A stretch of 64,000 nucleotides of DNA from Bacteroidota bacterium (GCA_016178785.1 JACOSO010000031.1:124001-188000); one strand, 5' to 3'. Shown: positions 43,635-53,260, counted from the stretch's first letter. Made by a program: numbers and translations. The notes: a model not told the origin generated them from the letters alone.

Positions 43635-44999
43635 TCAAATTAATATTTGAACAGTCAGAAAATAGGTTGTTAGGCCCAGCAAATCGCTCATGGTAGTGAT
43701 GAATGGGCCTGACGCAAGAGCAGGATTGAAACCCAGCCTGTTAATTAATATCGGAGTGATCGTTCCGACAAACGAGGAAAACAAAACCACACAAAAAAGA
43801 GCGAATGAAACAATAATTGGTAGTTTGTTATTATTAAAGAATACGTAAGTCGATGCAAGAACGATCAGCGATAGCAATAATCCATTAAGCAGGGCCACAC
43901 TAAAAACTTTCGTCAATCTTTTCCACAAGCCTTCGTCCATGTAATCAGGGTTGACTAAACTTTGCACAACAAGTCCGGAAGATTGAATCCCGACATTTCC
44001 ACCTGTGGCTTGAATGAGCGGAACAAAAAAGGCGATCGCTGTGACTTTGGCCAGTTCTTGTTCAAAAAATCCCATGAACCGGGCGCTGAGCATTCCACCA
44101 AAAATACCAATGAGCAACCACGGCAGGCGCGCACGTACATTGCGCCAGAGACTGTCATCTTCTTCTACGTCTTCAGTAATACCGCTCATCAGTTGGCGTT
44201 CTTCCTCAGCTTGCTCGGTGATCACATCCACAACGTCATCGATCGTGATGCGTCCCACAAGCTGGCCTTGCACATTCACCACAGGCACCGATTCCAAATC
44301 GTATTTCCTCATGATCTCCGCTACGTCACGATCTTCCATGTAGGTCTCTACTGCAGTTACATCATCATCATAAATATCTTTGACGAGCGTTTTAGAGTCA
44401 GTGAGAATCAGTTTTTGAAGTTCAACCCGACCTAAAAGTTTATCGTGCTCATCCACCACCCACACGCTATAAAACTTTGTCTCATTCTCTGCCTGCTTGC
44501 GAATTTCGTCTATGCATTCAACGACTGTCCAATTGGCGCGTGCCCGAATCAATTCTTTAGCCATCAAACCGCCCGCCACATTTTCATCATAGCGCAGCAG
44601 GTCGATAACTTGAGATTTCAGGTCAGGATCAAGCATTGCAATTATCTCCTCGCTTGTCTTGATCGGCAGCTCGTTAAGGATATCAGCTGCATCATCGGAA
44701 TCAAGTTGATTGATGATTTCAGTCAGTTCCTCCAGTGAATAAATGGAAAGAAAGTTTTTTCTTGTCTCGGGGTCGAGATCCTTGATGATCCTCGCCCGAA
44801 CTTGCAGCGAAAGCAAATTAAGAACGTATTTCGACTCTTCACTGGTAAACTCGTAAAGCAGAGAAGTGATGTCTGCTGGGTTTACTTCTTCAAGGCTTGA
44901 ATAGATAAATGCATCATCACGTTCGTCTAGCGCTTTTTGAAAGCGATCACGAAACTCCTTGGTCAACTCAAACTCTGCGAACTCCACCTGCCTGCTCAA
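43635..44999 (-). CDS. mgtE: Magnesium transporter MgtE
   Basis: 454 residues. A cytoplasmic N-domain (about 20-130, with helical IINQLDSDDAADILNELP), two CBS domains (about 135-255, with VAGGLMAKELIRARANWTV and DVAEIMRKYDLESVPVVNV), then five membrane helices including GGNVGIQSSGLVVQSL and NPALASGPFITTMSDLLGL, the conserved pore. MgtE is a magnesium-gated channel. It overlaps rsmA by 32 bp on the same strand. Confidence 0.93.
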   Translation of the reverse strand: MSRQVEFAEFELTKEFRDRFQKALDERDDAFIYSSLEEVNPADITSLLYEFTSEESKYVLNLLSLQVRARIIKDLDPETRKNFLSIYSLEELTEIINQLDSDDAADILNELPIKTSEEIIAMLDPDLKSQVIDLLRYDENVAGGLMAKELIRARANWTVVECIDEIRKQAENETKFYSVWVVDEHDKLLGRVELQKLILTDSKTLVKDIYDDDVTAVETYMEDRDVAEIMRKYDLESVPVVNVQGQLVGRITIDDVVDVITEQAEEERQLMSGITEDVEEDDSLWRNVRARLPWLLIGIFGGMLSARFMGFFEQELAKVTAIAFFVPLIQATGGNVGIQSSGLVVQSLVNPDYMDEGLWKRLTKVFSVALLNGLLLSLIVLASTYVFFNNNKLPIIVSFALFCVVLFSSFVGTITPILINRLGFNPALASGPFITTMSDLLGLTTYFLTVQILI

Positions 45000-45756
45000 T
45001 TTGTAATGTGAGTGAAATAAAATCTTCTACGCTCAGTTGCTCGGCACGCAAATCCATTTGTTGCAAAGACAAAATCTGAGTCGGTAAATTTAATGGTTTG
45101 AGTGCGTTGCGCAAGGTTTTCCTTCGGTTTTGAAATCCCTGCTTCACCACTTTTTTAAAAAGTGCTTCATCACACGGAAGATGATCACGGTTGTTTCGGG
45201 TCATCCGAATCACAGCAGACATTACTTTGGGTGGTGGAAAAAAAACGCCTGGCGGAACTTTAAAGAGAAGCTCAATATCGTAGAAAGCCTGGAGCAGCAC
45301 ACTCAATATTCCATAGGTTTTGCTGCCCTCCTTTTCGGCAATGCGATCGGCCACTTCTTTTTGAATCATGCCGACCGCTTGCTTTACCTGTGAGCGGTGT
45401 TCAAGAACTTTAAAAAATATCTGTGAGGAAATGTTGTAAGGGAAATTGCCGATGACATAAATATTTTGATCGGTGAGCCGGGTTAAATCCAATTCAAGGA
45501 AATCACCTTCAATGATTTTTTCGGAGTGACTTGGATAATGTTCTTTTAAATAGGCAACCGATTCGCGGTCGATCTCGGCCAAATGCAAATCGATATTTTC
45601 TTTTTTAACCAAGAATTGAGTGAGCACCCCCATGCCTGGTCCTATTTCCAAAACAAAACTTTTTTCTTGAGGCAAAACCAAGGCATCAACAATTTTAGCT
45701 GCGATGTTCTGATCTTTTAAGAAGTGTTGGCCTAAGAATTTTTTGGGGCGAACCAA
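44968..45756 (-). CDS. rsmA: 16S rRNA (adenine1518/1519-N6)-dimethyltransferase
   Basis: 262 residues. It begins KKFLGQHFLKDQNIAAKIVDAL, has SAM-binding VLEIGPGMGVLT and catalytic NFPYNIS, and ends with QNRRKTLRNALKPL. It dimethylates two adjacent adenines near the 16S 3' end late in small-subunit assembly. The overlap with mgtE suggests one transcript. Confidence 0.95.
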   Translation of the reverse strand: MVRPKKFLGQHFLKDQNIAAKIVDALVLPQEKSFVLEIGPGMGVLTQFLVKKENIDLHLAEIDRESVAYLKEHYPSHSEKIIEGDFLELDLTRLTDQNIYVIGNFPYNISSQIFFKVLEHRSQVKQAVGMIQKEVADRIAEKEGSKTYGILSVLLQAFYDIELLFKVPPGVFFPPPKVMSAVIRMTRNNRDHLPCDEALFKKVVKQGFQNRRKTLRNALKPLNLPTQILSLQQMDLRAEQLSVEDFISLTLQIEQAGGVRRV

Positions 45757-45793
45757 AATCGTTATTCGTTAAAAGTCAAAAGTAACATTAGTT

Positions 45794-46645
45794 TCAGTAA
45801 ATGATTCTCTTTCCGTTTTTGGTTATTCGTTCTACACGCACATCATTGGTCATTGAGTTTTCCAAAATCCAAAAGTCACCGTTAGGCGCGAGCAAGCTTC
45901 CTGTTGGCGACCACGGTATTTTTGTTTCTGCAAACACTGAAACTTGTTTGGTTGGCGTAACTTTCTTGACTTGTCTCCCACTGTAATCAGCCACGTAAAT
46001 ATTTTCCTGCTTATCCAAACTAAGTCCGCTTAGGTAATGTGGCGGATCGACAAAGAGTTGGGAGAATTTTTTATCGGGCAGATCTTTAGCTAAAGTTGTA
46101 ACATATCCTTGCTGATCTACTTTTTTCAGATCGTGAAGATCGATTAAATAAACAATGCCTTCCGCATCGCAGACCATCCATCGGATATTCTCTAAGCAAT
46201 GGTCTCCCGGTTTCGTTTTAGTTCCGTCCTTACTAATTCGAACTACTTTCTGGCATTTGCTTTCTCTATCGGCCAAATACATGTTACCATTTTTGTCTCG
46301 TACAAAACTGTAGTTGTTTGGGAATCCCTCGGTTGGCGGAATAATTTTTTCGAGTTTTCCATCGGGTGACAATTTCCAGACATAATATCCCCATGTATTC
46401 GCCTTCTCGCCATTGTACCAAAGATGTTCTCCATAAAGGTTATCGGCTTCATCCAGAAAAAGTTCGTGTGTATGAACTCCATTAACAACAATTGTCTTTT
46501 TTCCATTAGTACTGATCTTCCATACTTGCTTGAGATCACTGTAATAAACATTGCCTTTACTATCCATGATGATGCTCACACTGGGATGCCCAAAGCCAGC
46601 TGATATCATTAGAATTAGGAGCAGTGCGATAGAAACTCGGAGCAT
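45794..46645 (-). CDS. Exported NHL/SMP-30-like beta-propeller protein
   Basis: 283 residues with a signal peptide (RVSIALLLILMISAGFG). Repeated blade-like strands include IIMDSKGNVYYSDLKQVWKIS, FVRDKNGNMYLADRESKCQKVVRIS, LSLDKQENIYVADYSGRQVKKVT and LLAPNGDFWILENS, the pattern of NHL or SMP-30 propellers. It probably binds a ligand or has a lactonase-like role in the periplasm; nothing in the sequence says which. It is upstream of rsmA and may be monocistronic. Confidence 0.78.
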   Translation of the reverse strand: MLRVSIALLLILMISAGFGHPSVSIIMDSKGNVYYSDLKQVWKISTNGKKTIVVNGVHTHELFLDEADNLYGEHLWYNGEKANTWGYYVWKLSPDGKLEKIIPPTEGFPNNYSFVRDKNGNMYLADRESKCQKVVRISKDGTKTKPGDHCLENIRWMVCDAEGIVYLIDLHDLKKVDQQGYVTTLAKDLPDKKFSQLFVDPPHYLSGLSLDKQENIYVADYSGRQVKKVTPTKQVSVFAETKIPWSPTGSLLAPNGDFWILENSMTNDVRVERITKNGKRIIY

Positions 46646-46654
46646 TTAATTTTC

Positions 46655-46748
46655 ATTCAAGGTTCAAAATTCAAGATTCAAGATTGAATTAACTAAACTT
46701 GCACCGTTAATTTTGAATGTTGAATATTGAATATTGAATTTTGAAATC
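46655..46748. repeat. TTCAAnATTGAA-style repeats between divergent genes
   Basis: Many imperfect copies of CAAGATTCAAGATTGAA and TTGAATATTGAATATTGAAT fill the gap and touch the pdxA start codon. Confidence 0.55.
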
Positions 46749-46751
46749 CCA

Positions 46752-47777
46752 ATGAATCCACAAACTCCAGATAAACCACGAATAGGTATCACTATAGGCG
46801 ACTTGAACGGCATCGGAACTGAAGTTGTAATCAAAGCGCTTGCCGATAATCGCCTGCTCAATTTTTTAACACCTGTAATTTACGGATCAACACGTGCACT
46901 TTCATACTATCGCAAACTGATGAATATTGAAGATTTCAATTACAGTCAGGTGAAAACCAAAGGTCAGTTTTTTCCTAAGACGGTTAATGTAGTAAACTGC
47001 TGGGAAGATGTGATCGAGATCACGCCCGGCCAACCTTCTCGTCAAGCTGGAAAAGCCGCATTGCTCTGTTTGAAAAAGGCCGTTGAAGAAATGAAGGAGG
47101 GTCTGATCGATGCGATAGTCACTGCACCTATTGATAAGAATACCATTCACGGAGAAGAATTTCCGTATCGTGGTCACACCGAATTTTTTACCAGTGAATT
47201 CAATGCCGGTGAAAGTTTAATGCTTCTTACAGGCGCAAATCTTCGGGTAGGGCTGGTTACGGGTCATGTTGCGGTAAAGGATATCGCGAGTAACATCACC
47301 CGCGATCGGGTTGAACTGAAAATCCGCCTGCTTGAACTATCTCTCAAAAACGATTTCAATATCAGTAAACCGAAAATTGCAGTGCTCGCGCTTAATCCCC
47401 ATGCTGGCGATGAAGGATTGCTTGGCAACGAAGAGAATGAAATCATAAAACCGGTAATCAGCGAACTGAAAGCGAAGGGTAAACTGATCATGGGGCCATT
47501 TGCTGCAGATGGTTTCTTTGCTTCAGGCCAGCACACCAAGTATGATGGCATTTTGGCGATGTACCATGATCAGGGGCTGGTTCCTTTCAAAACGATCGAC
47601 TTCAGTAGTGGTGTCAATTTCACAGCGGGTTTGCCCATTGTACGCACCTCGCCAGATCATGGCACCGCCTATTCCATCGCTGGAAAAAATCAAGCCGATG
47701 AAAGCTCGATGCGACAAGCAATCTATTTGGCCTGCGACATCGTTAAAAACAGATTGGAAGCAAAAAAGGCAGCTTAA
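46752..47777 (+). CDS. pdxA: 4-hydroxythreonine-4-phosphate dehydrogenase
   Basis: 341 residues from the ATG at 46752; an in-frame ATG at 46734 lies inside the upstream repeat and is less likely. GITIGDLNGIGTEVVIKAL opens the protein. Metal-binding His is in FPYRGHTEFFTS, others lie in GLVTGHVAVKDI and YHDQGLVPFKT, and NFTAGLPIVRTSPDHGTAYSIAGK closes it. It acts in pyridoxal 5'-phosphate synthesis; no other pdx gene is near. Confidence 0.94.
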   Translation: MNPQTPDKPRIGITIGDLNGIGTEVVIKALADNRLLNFLTPVIYGSTRALSYYRKLMNIEDFNYSQVKTKGQFFPKTVNVVNCWEDVIEITPGQPSRQAGKAALLCLKKAVEEMKEGLIDAIVTAPIDKNTIHGEEFPYRGHTEFFTSEFNAGESLMLLTGANLRVGLVTGHVAVKDIASNITRDRVELKIRLLELSLKNDFNISKPKIAVLALNPHAGDEGLLGNEENEIIKPVISELKAKGKLIMGPFAADGFFASGQHTKYDGILAMYHDQGLVPFKTIDFSSGVNFTAGLPIVRTSPDHGTAYSIAGKNQADESSMRQAIYLACDIVKNRLEAKKAA

Positions 47778-47810
47778 CTTCAACAAATTACCGTTTGTCG
47801 TGTTGGCAAC

Positions 47811-47840
47811 TTTGCAGAGAATGAATAGTTTATAAATTTG
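47811..47840 (+). promoter_or_regulatory. Promoter of the second TerB-like gene
   Basis: TTTG (47811-47814), an 18-bp spacer and TAAATTTG (47833-47840) match the Bacteroidetes consensus. The ATG is 19 bp further on. Confidence 0.6.
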
Positions 47841-47858
47841 AGTGTAACAAAAGATTAA

Positions 47859-48245
47859 ATGGACATCGTTACTGAAAAGAAACTCAATATTTTAATTCAA
47901 TTAGCTGAAGCAGACAAGCATTTCGCCACCGCTGAGCGCGAAATGATTTTGAGAATTGCAAAAGAAAGAAGCTTCCCGGAAGACTCGGTTAACAAATTAA
48001 TTCGAAGCCCGCAGCCAATCGATTCGCTTGGAGCACTCACAAATGACCAAAAGTTTGATTACCTCAAAGACTGCATAGAATTGATCTATGCCGACCACAA
48101 AATCTTTGAAAGCGAGCTGATCTTTGTGAAAAGCATTGCTATTAAGCTTGGCTTTAAGAAAAGTGTGGTGGAATTCTTGATACAAAACTTTGATAAAAAG
48201 TTACAATCCGAGTTAAAATCGCAGGTTTTTAAAGAGTATTTCTGA
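47859..48245 (+). CDS. TerB-like all-helical protein (paralogue 2)
   Basis: 128 residues. It shares with the protein at 6482-6874 an N-terminal LNxLIxLAxxD pattern, the RSPQPIDSLGALTNDQKF block and the closing IAIKLGFKKSVVEFL. Both lack signal peptides. The fold is inferred to be TerB-like and the function is unknown. It stands alone with its own promoter between pdxA and yceD. Confidence 0.65.
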   Translation: MDIVTEKKLNILIQLAEADKHFATAEREMILRIAKERSFPEDSVNKLIRSPQPIDSLGALTNDQKFDYLKDCIELIYADHKIFESELIFVKSIAIKLGFKKSVVEFLIQNFDKKLQSELKSQVFKEYF

Positions 48246-48292
48246 TCTTTTAGTCTCTTTTCATTCCAATTCTAGTGAAATTCATTCTCTCA

Positions 48293-48325
48293 TTGCCTGA
48301 AATTCGGCAAAACGTGATAAATTTG
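48293..48325 (+). promoter_or_regulatory. Promoter of the yceD-rpmF unit
   Basis: TTG (48293-48295), a 22-bp spacer and TAAATTTG (48318-48325) fit the Bacteroidetes consensus. It lies 22 bp before the ATG at 48348. Confidence 0.5.
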
Positions 48326-48347
48326 CGGTCTTATTTTAAAAACGGGG

Positions 48348-48854
48348 ATGACGAAGGAGTTCAGTGTCAACATTCTCGGCCTTTCAAAAAGTGTTCACCA
48401 TTTCAATTTTCAATTGGATGAGGACTTCTTCAAGAAATACGGCCAGGAGGTAGTTGCCAGCGGCAAGTTCGCTACCCAAGTGTCCCTTGACAAAAGGGAA
48501 ACGTTCATTGAAGCTGATTTTAAAATTGACGGCAACGCTAAATTGGTTTGCGACCGAAGTCTGGATGAGTTTGATTATCCCGTCTCGATCAGCAGGAAAG
48601 TTGTCTTTAAATATGGCGAAGAGCCGCAAGAAATCAGCGATGAGATTATCATCATCACGCAAGACCAGGACAAATTGGATCTTGGCCAGCTGATGTACGA
48701 GTTTATAGCATTGCAAATACCAATGAAGAAACTACATCCGCGGTTTCGCGATGATGAAAACAAGGAAGGGTTAGTTTACACTTCAACTGATACTGATCAA
48801 GACAGGGAAGAGAAAATCGATCCGCGATGGGAAATGTTAAAAAAGTTAAAGTAG
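48348..48854 (+). CDS. yceD: YceD family (DUF177) protein
   Basis: 168 residues. The C-terminal half carries the family core: KLVCDRSLDEFDYPVSISRKVVFKYGEE, then DQDKLDLGQLMYEFIALQIPMKKLH. YceD proteins are encoded directly before rpmF across bacteria and have been linked to 23S rRNA processing. Here rpmF follows by 18 bp, supporting the assignment. Confidence 0.88.
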   Translation: MTKEFSVNILGLSKSVHHFNFQLDEDFFKKYGQEVVASGKFATQVSLDKRETFIEADFKIDGNAKLVCDRSLDEFDYPVSISRKVVFKYGEEPQEISDEIIIITQDQDKLDLGQLMYEFIALQIPMKKLHPRFRDDENKEGLVYTSTDTDQDREEKIDPRWEMLKKLK

Positions 48855-48872
48855 AATATAAATTTTTAGGTT

Positions 48873-49064
48873 ATGCCAAATCCGAAACGAAAAACCTCGA
48901 AGACCCGCAGGGACAAGAGAAGAACACATTATAAAGCTGTTGCAAAAGCATCAGCCGTATGCCCTACTACAGGCGAACACCATTTGCCGCACCGCGCTTT
49001 TTGGCACGAAGGCAAACTATATTTTAAAGGAAACGTGGTGATGGAAAAAGAAGTACTGGCCTAA
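48873..49064 (+). CDS. rpmF: Large ribosomal subunit protein bL32
   Basis: 63 residues, beginning [21 protein letters not shown] and containing [15 protein letters not shown]. The usual four-Cys zinc ribbon is reduced to one Cys here, the zinc-free C-minus form common in Bacteroidota. It is followed by a terminator hairpin at 49151. Confidence 0.95.
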   Translation: MPNPKRKTSKTRRDKRRTHYKAVAKASAVCPTTGEHHLPHRAFWHEGKLYFKGNVVMEKEVLA

Positions 49065-49417
49065 TAGCCATGTCTGACTTTTTTAAAATCCATTTATCAT
49101 CGTTCAATCATTGCAGCAGTAAGCTTCAATTGAACTAATATATTTGTACAGCCCGATTGAGATTTTCGATCGGGCATTTTATTTGACTTTGATTGTACAT
49201 TGACTGAATCTGTTGACTTGAAAACACTTAGGCACTTTTATTACTTTAAAATGATTAATGTGATTTACATGATTTTCTCGGCAATCGATTTTGTTACCAC
49301 CAAGCCCATCACTGCGGCTTCCCAACAATCATGGAATCATATAAATCATTCTTTTTTAAAGGATATAAATTTGGCTATCAACGCGAAAATTTTTCTATTG
49401 AATAATCAAGGTTAAAA
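49065..49417. terminator. Intergenic region with the rpmF terminator and degenerate repeats
   Basis: GCCCGAT (49151-49157), an 11-nt loop and ATCGGGC (49169-49175) followed by ATTTTATTTG is a convincing terminator. The rest (49240-49375) holds ATGTGATTTACATGATTT-style repeats. A 71-codon frame across it is rejected as repeat-driven. plsX, often found between rpmF and fabH, is absent. Confidence 0.6.
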
Positions 49418-50428
49418 ATGAATAAAATCAGGGCAGCAATTACAGGTGTAGGAGGTTATGTACCCGATTATGTGCTTACCAACAAAGAGCTCGAAACGAT
49501 GGTAGAGACCACCGATGAGTGGATCACCTCGCGCACGGGCGTTAAAGAGCGCAGAATTTTAAAGGGCGATAACTTGGGGGTCTCTGTGATGGGAATTGAG
49601 GCTATGAAAGATATGTTAGCCAAAACCAAAATCGATCCCAAAGAAATTGATTGCATCATCTTCGCAACAATTACACCTGATCTTACCTTTCCTGCTACTG
49701 CCAACATCGTGGCAACGGCCGTTGGAGCTACAAATGCTTTCAGCTACGATTTAGGTGCTGCATGTTCCGGTTTTATCTATGGCCTCAGTACAGGTGCAAG
49801 TTTCATTCAGTCGGGTATGTATAAAAAGGTAGTAGTGATTGGCGGAGACAAGATGTCTGCCATCCTTGACTATACAGACCGCACTACCTGCATCATTTTT
49901 GGTGATGGCGCTGGTTGTGTTTTATTGGAACCGACTACCGAAGACGTTGGTGTGATCGATTCTGTTTTAAAAAGTGATGGCTCAGGCGAAGCCTACCTGC
50001 ACATGAAAGCCGGTGGCAGCAGAATGAGACCTACGCATGAAACCGTTGATAAGCGTTTGCACTATGTTTATCAGGAAGGCTCAGCCGTTTTCAAATTTGC
50101 CGTGACAAACATGGCGGATGTGGCTGCTCAAATTGCCACACGGAATAATCTTAACTCTGAAACCATCACCTGGTTAGTTCCTCATCAAGCAAACAAACGA
50201 ATCATCGATGCTACGGCTAGCCGTGTTGGCATCAATGAAGACAAGGTCATGATGAACATCGAGCGGTATGGTAACACCACTGGTGGCACGATTCCATTAT
50301 TATTATGGGATTATGAAAAGCAACTCAAGAAAGGCGACAACTTAATCATTGCTGCTTTCGGTGGCGGGTTTACATGGGGGGCCATCTATGTGAAGTGGGC
50401 ATATAATGGAAATCATAATAGGCATTAG
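49418..50428 (+). CDS. fabH: 3-oxoacyl-ACP synthase III
   Basis: 336 residues. Landmarks are [17 protein letters not shown], the nucleophile Cys in [13 protein letters not shown], His in VPHQANKRI and Asn in [18 protein letters not shown], completing the Cys-His-Asn triad. It starts fatty acid chains from acetyl-CoA and malonyl-ACP. It leads fabH-efp-accB-accC on the plus strand. Confidence 0.95.
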   Translation: MNKIRAAITGVGGYVPDYVLTNKELETMVETTDEWITSRTGVKERRILKGDNLGVSVMGIEAMKDMLAKTKIDPKEIDCIIFATITPDLTFPATANIVATAVGATNAFSYDLGAACSGFIYGLSTGASFIQSGMYKKVVVIGGDKMSAILDYTDRTTCIIFGDGAGCVLLEPTTEDVGVIDSVLKSDGSGEAYLHMKAGGSRMRPTHETVDKRLHYVYQEGSAVFKFAVTNMADVAAQIATRNNLNSETITWLVPHQANKRIIDATASRVGINEDKVMMNIERYGNTTGGTIPLLLWDYEKQLKKGDNLIIAAFGGGFTWGAIYVKWAYNGNHNRH

Positions 50429-50535
50429 GAATTTGGAATTGGGCATTAGAGATTGGGGCTTAGGCATTAGTAATATTTTGTATTATCATAAGAATCAAGT
50501 AAATCATAAAAATCATAGTTAAATTTTGAATTGAG

Positions 50536-51099
50536 ATGGCAACCGTATCTGATCTGAGTAAAGGAAATTTCATCCGCTACAATGGCGAAGTTGTGCAAGT
50601 GGAAGAATTGCAACACCGCACACCCGGCAATTTGCGTGCATTCTACCAAATTAAAATGCGTAACGTTCGCAACGGAAAAATTGTTGAAAACCGTTTTCGC
50701 CCAGGCGATGCTGTTGATCAACTTCGCGTGGAAACAAAAGAATATCAATACTTGTATCAGGACGGAGAAAGCCTGGTGTGTATGGACAACCAGACTTTCG
50801 AGCAGATCTACCTTGACAAAGTTTTATTGGGGGAATCGGTAAACTATATCAAAGAAGGCGTAACACTTTTGATTGCTTTCGAAAACGGAACGCAACCGAT
50901 AACGGCAGAGCCACCCGCACACGTTGTGGTGAATGTAACGTATACCGAACCAGGGCTTCAGGGCGATACAGCTACCCGTACTTTGAAGGCTGCAACTATT
51001 GAAACTGGCGCTGAAATTCGTGTACCTTTATTTGTTAACACAGGCGATAATATCAAGATCAAGACCGCCAATGGCGAATATGTTGAACGTGTAAAATAA
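50536..51099 (+). CDS. efp: Translation elongation factor P
   Basis: 187 residues with three OB-like domains. It begins ATVSDLSKGNFIRYNGEVVQVEEL and ends VNVTYTEPGLQGDTATRTLKAATIETGAEIRVPLFVNTGDNIKI. EF-P relieves stalling at polyproline. The domain I loop reads TPGNLRAF: Asn32 stands where E. coli has the lysylated Lys34 and Pseudomonas the rhamnosylated Arg, with Arg34 two residues on. It lies 6 bp before accB, so it is coexpressed with fatty acid genes. Confidence 0.93.
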   Translation: MATVSDLSKGNFIRYNGEVVQVEELQHRTPGNLRAFYQIKMRNVRNGKIVENRFRPGDAVDQLRVETKEYQYLYQDGESLVCMDNQTFEQIYLDKVLLGESVNYIKEGVTLLIAFENGTQPITAEPPAHVVVNVTYTEPGLQGDTATRTLKAATIETGAEIRVPLFVNTGDNIKIKTANGEYVERVK

Positions 51100-51105
51100 T
51101 TTTTC

Positions 51106-51648
51106 ATGGCATCAAACAAAACAGGTGGAGCAAAAAAGAAAACCGCTCGCCCAACTTCAGAATCCCAAAACCAAAACGAAATGAAAACTACTGAAATCAG
51201 GGACCTTATCGACTTCATTGCGCAATCCGGTTTGAACGAAGTGGACATCGAAACCAAGGAGTTGAAACTCCATGTGAAACGCGAGCCTGATCAAAAAGTA
51301 ATGAAGTCCTCTGCTCCCATGATGGCTGCTCCTATGGCCGCTCCAGTCGCTGCAGCCCCTGTTGCTGCTCTTGCTGCGCCAAAACCTGAAAAACCTGCCG
51401 TTGGAAAAACAGTAGAAATAAAATCACCGATGATAGGTACATTCTATCGCTCTTCAAATCCCGACTCACCTCCATTTGTTTCAGTAGGCGATAAAGTTTC
51501 CAAAGGCCAGGTGGTTTGTATTATCGAAGCGATGAAGTTGTTCAACGAAATCGAATCTGAGGTTTCAGGAACGGTGGTGAAGGCAATGGTAGAGAACTCC
51601 TCTCCTGTGGAGTACGATCAGGTTCTGTTTGTTGTTGAGCCGGATTAA
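51106..51648 (+). CDS. accB: Acetyl-CoA carboxylase biotin carboxyl carrier protein
   Basis: 180 residues from 51106, or 155 from the ATG at 51181, which gives the usual opening [16 protein letters not shown]. The Ala/Pro linker (about 65-95) joins the C-terminal biotinyl domain with the acceptor Lys in [12 protein letters not shown]. It carries CO2 for malonyl-CoA formation with the AccC protein encoded next. The extra basic N-terminus ([13 protein letters not shown]) may be real or an over-long start. Confidence 0.93.
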   Translation: MASNKTGGAKKKTARPTSESQNQNEMKTTEIRDLIDFIAQSGLNEVDIETKELKLHVKREPDQKVMKSSAPMMAAPMAAPVAAAPVAALAAPKPEKPAVGKTVEIKSPMIGTFYRSSNPDSPPFVSVGDKVSKGQVVCIIEAMKLFNEIESEVSGTVVKAMVENSSPVEYDQVLFVVEPD

Positions 51649-51650
51649 TA

Positions 51651-51736
51651 AAGTTAAACGGTAATAGTTAATCGTTAATAGTCAATTGAAAATCTAACGA
51701 TCAACTGTTAACTAATAACGATTAACCAATAACGAA
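51651..51736. repeat. GTTAATnGTTAAT-style repeats before accC
   Basis: GGTAATAGTTAATCGTTAAT, ACTGTTAACTAATAACG and ATTAACCAATAACG fill the 90-bp gap between accB and accC up to the start codon. It is the same style as 34648-34727. Confidence 0.6.
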
Positions 51737-51740
51737 TTTT

Positions 51741-53090
51741 ATGTTTAAAAAAATATTGATAGCTAACCGTGGAGAGATTGCCTTGCGTATCATTCGTACG
51801 TGCAAAGAGATGGATATCAAAACGGTTGCCGTTTATTCTACAGCCGATCGCGAAAGTCTTCACGTGCGTTTTGCCGATGAGGCAGTTTGTATTGGCGATG
51901 CTCCAAGCAAAGACTCATATTTAAATATTCCACGAATTATTTCTGCAGCAGAGATCACTGGCGCAGATGCAATTCACCCCGGTTACGGTTTCTTGTCAGA
52001 ACGGGCTGAGTTTTCTGCCATCTGCCATGAATATGGAATTAAGTTCATCGGTCCAACTCCTGCGATGATTAATGCTATGGGCGACAAAGCCACGGCCAAG
52101 GATACCATGAAGAAAGCAGGTGTTCCAACTATTCCAGGCTCAGATGGATTATTGAGTTCCATTGAAGAGGGAATGGCCATCGCCAAACAAATCAAGTACC
52201 CCGTTATTGTTAAAGCAACTGCTGGCGGTGGCGGAAAAGGAATGCGCATCATCAACGATGAGAGCGAATTCAAGAAAGCGTGGGACGATGCCAAGCGCGA
52301 AGCCAGTGCATCCTTTGGCAATGATGGTCTTTATCTTGAAAAATTTGTTGAAGAACCTCGCCACATTGAAATTCAAGTGGTGGGCGATCAATACGGAAAA
52401 GTTTGTCACCTTTCAGAACGCGACTGTTCAATTCAGCGCAGGCATCAAAAGTTAGTAGAAGAAACTCCCTCACCTGTGGTGACACAGGAGTTGCGTGAGC
52501 TCATGGGTGAAGCGGCTATTAAAGGTGCAAAGGCAATCAGTTACGAAGGTGCAGGCACTATTGAATTCCTTGTTGATAAGCATAGTGATTTCTACTTTAT
52601 GGAAATGAATACACGTATTCAGGTAGAACATCCGATCACCGAAGAAGTAACCAACTACGATTTGATCAAAGAACAAATCAAAGTGGCAGCTGGCGTACCT
52701 ATTTCAGGTAACAATTATTTCCCAATGTTGTATTCGATGGAGTGCCGTATCAACGCAGAAGATCCTGCCAACGGATTCCGCCCTTCACCCGGAAAAATTA
52801 TTAATCTTCACAAGCCGGGTGGTCATGGCATTCGTATTGATAGCCACGTGTATGCAGGCTACACCATCCCTCCTAACTATGATTCGATGATTGGTAAGTT
52901 GATTGCAACTGGTCAATCACGTGAAGAAGTGATCACGCGTATGAAGAGGGCTCTCAGTGAGTTTATCATTGAAGGCGTGAAGACGACAATTCCGTTCCAC
53001 TTGAAATTGATGGACAACCCGATCTTCCGTTCAGGCAAGTTCACCACCAAGTTTTTGGAAACCTCATTTGATTTTTCTCAATTGAAATAA
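51741..53090 (+). CDS. accC: Acetyl-CoA carboxylase, biotin carboxylase subunit
   Basis: 449 residues. [23 protein letters not shown] opens the protein. The ATP-grasp part has [41 protein letters not shown] and [18 protein letters not shown]. It carboxylates biotin on AccB. The carboxyltransferase genes (accA, accD) are not in the window. Confidence 0.97.
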   Translation: MFKKILIANRGEIALRIIRTCKEMDIKTVAVYSTADRESLHVRFADEAVCIGDAPSKDSYLNIPRIISAAEITGADAIHPGYGFLSERAEFSAICHEYGIKFIGPTPAMINAMGDKATAKDTMKKAGVPTIPGSDGLLSSIEEGMAIAKQIKYPVIVKATAGGGGKGMRIINDESEFKKAWDDAKREASASFGNDGLYLEKFVEEPRHIEIQVVGDQYGKVCHLSERDCSIQRRHQKLVEETPSPVVTQELRELMGEAAIKGAKAISYEGAGTIEFLVDKHSDFYFMEMNTRIQVEHPITEEVTNYDLIKEQIKVAAGVPISGNNYFPMLYSMECRINAEDPANGFRPSPGKIINLHKPGGHGIRIDSHVYAGYTIPPNYDSMIGKLIATGQSREEVITRMKRALSEFIIEGVKTTIPFHLKLMDNPIFRSGKFTTKFLETSFDFSQLK

Positions 53091-53125
53091 ATCTATGGTT
53101 CGTGTCTTCACGGCCACTTTAATTT

Positions 53126-53150
53126 AAAAACCCTCATACCGAAGTGAGGG
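53126..53150. terminator. Weak hairpin after accC
   Basis: CCCTCA (53131-53136) pairs with TGAGGG (53145-53150). The preceding AAAAA gives a T-run only on the minus strand. A terminator for either direction is possible. Confidence 0.4.
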
Positions 53151-53158
53151 CTGAGCTT

Positions 53159-53260
53159 CTACTTGCTCATATTCTCCATGGGATGACCTCGATTTCCCCT
53201 ATCACCACGTTTATGATGATGACCTTTTCCCTCCTGCCCTGTTGCACTTACACAAATCAT
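53159..53260 (-). CDS. Possible 33-residue His/Gly-rich peptide
   Basis: The frame MICVSATGQEGKGHHHKRGD then RGNRGHPMENMSK begins 10 bp after AAAGGAG, an unusually good Shine-Dalgarno for this group. A metal-binding peptide is possible, but a fragment of a larger lost gene is as likely. Low confidence. Confidence 0.25.
   Translation of the reverse strand: MICVSATGQEGKGHHHKRGDRGNRGHPMENMSK

Noticed and set aside
49200-49415. 71-codon frame upstream of fabH
   Set aside because: It starts at TTG, is rich in repeat-derived words and spans the region after the rpmF terminator.
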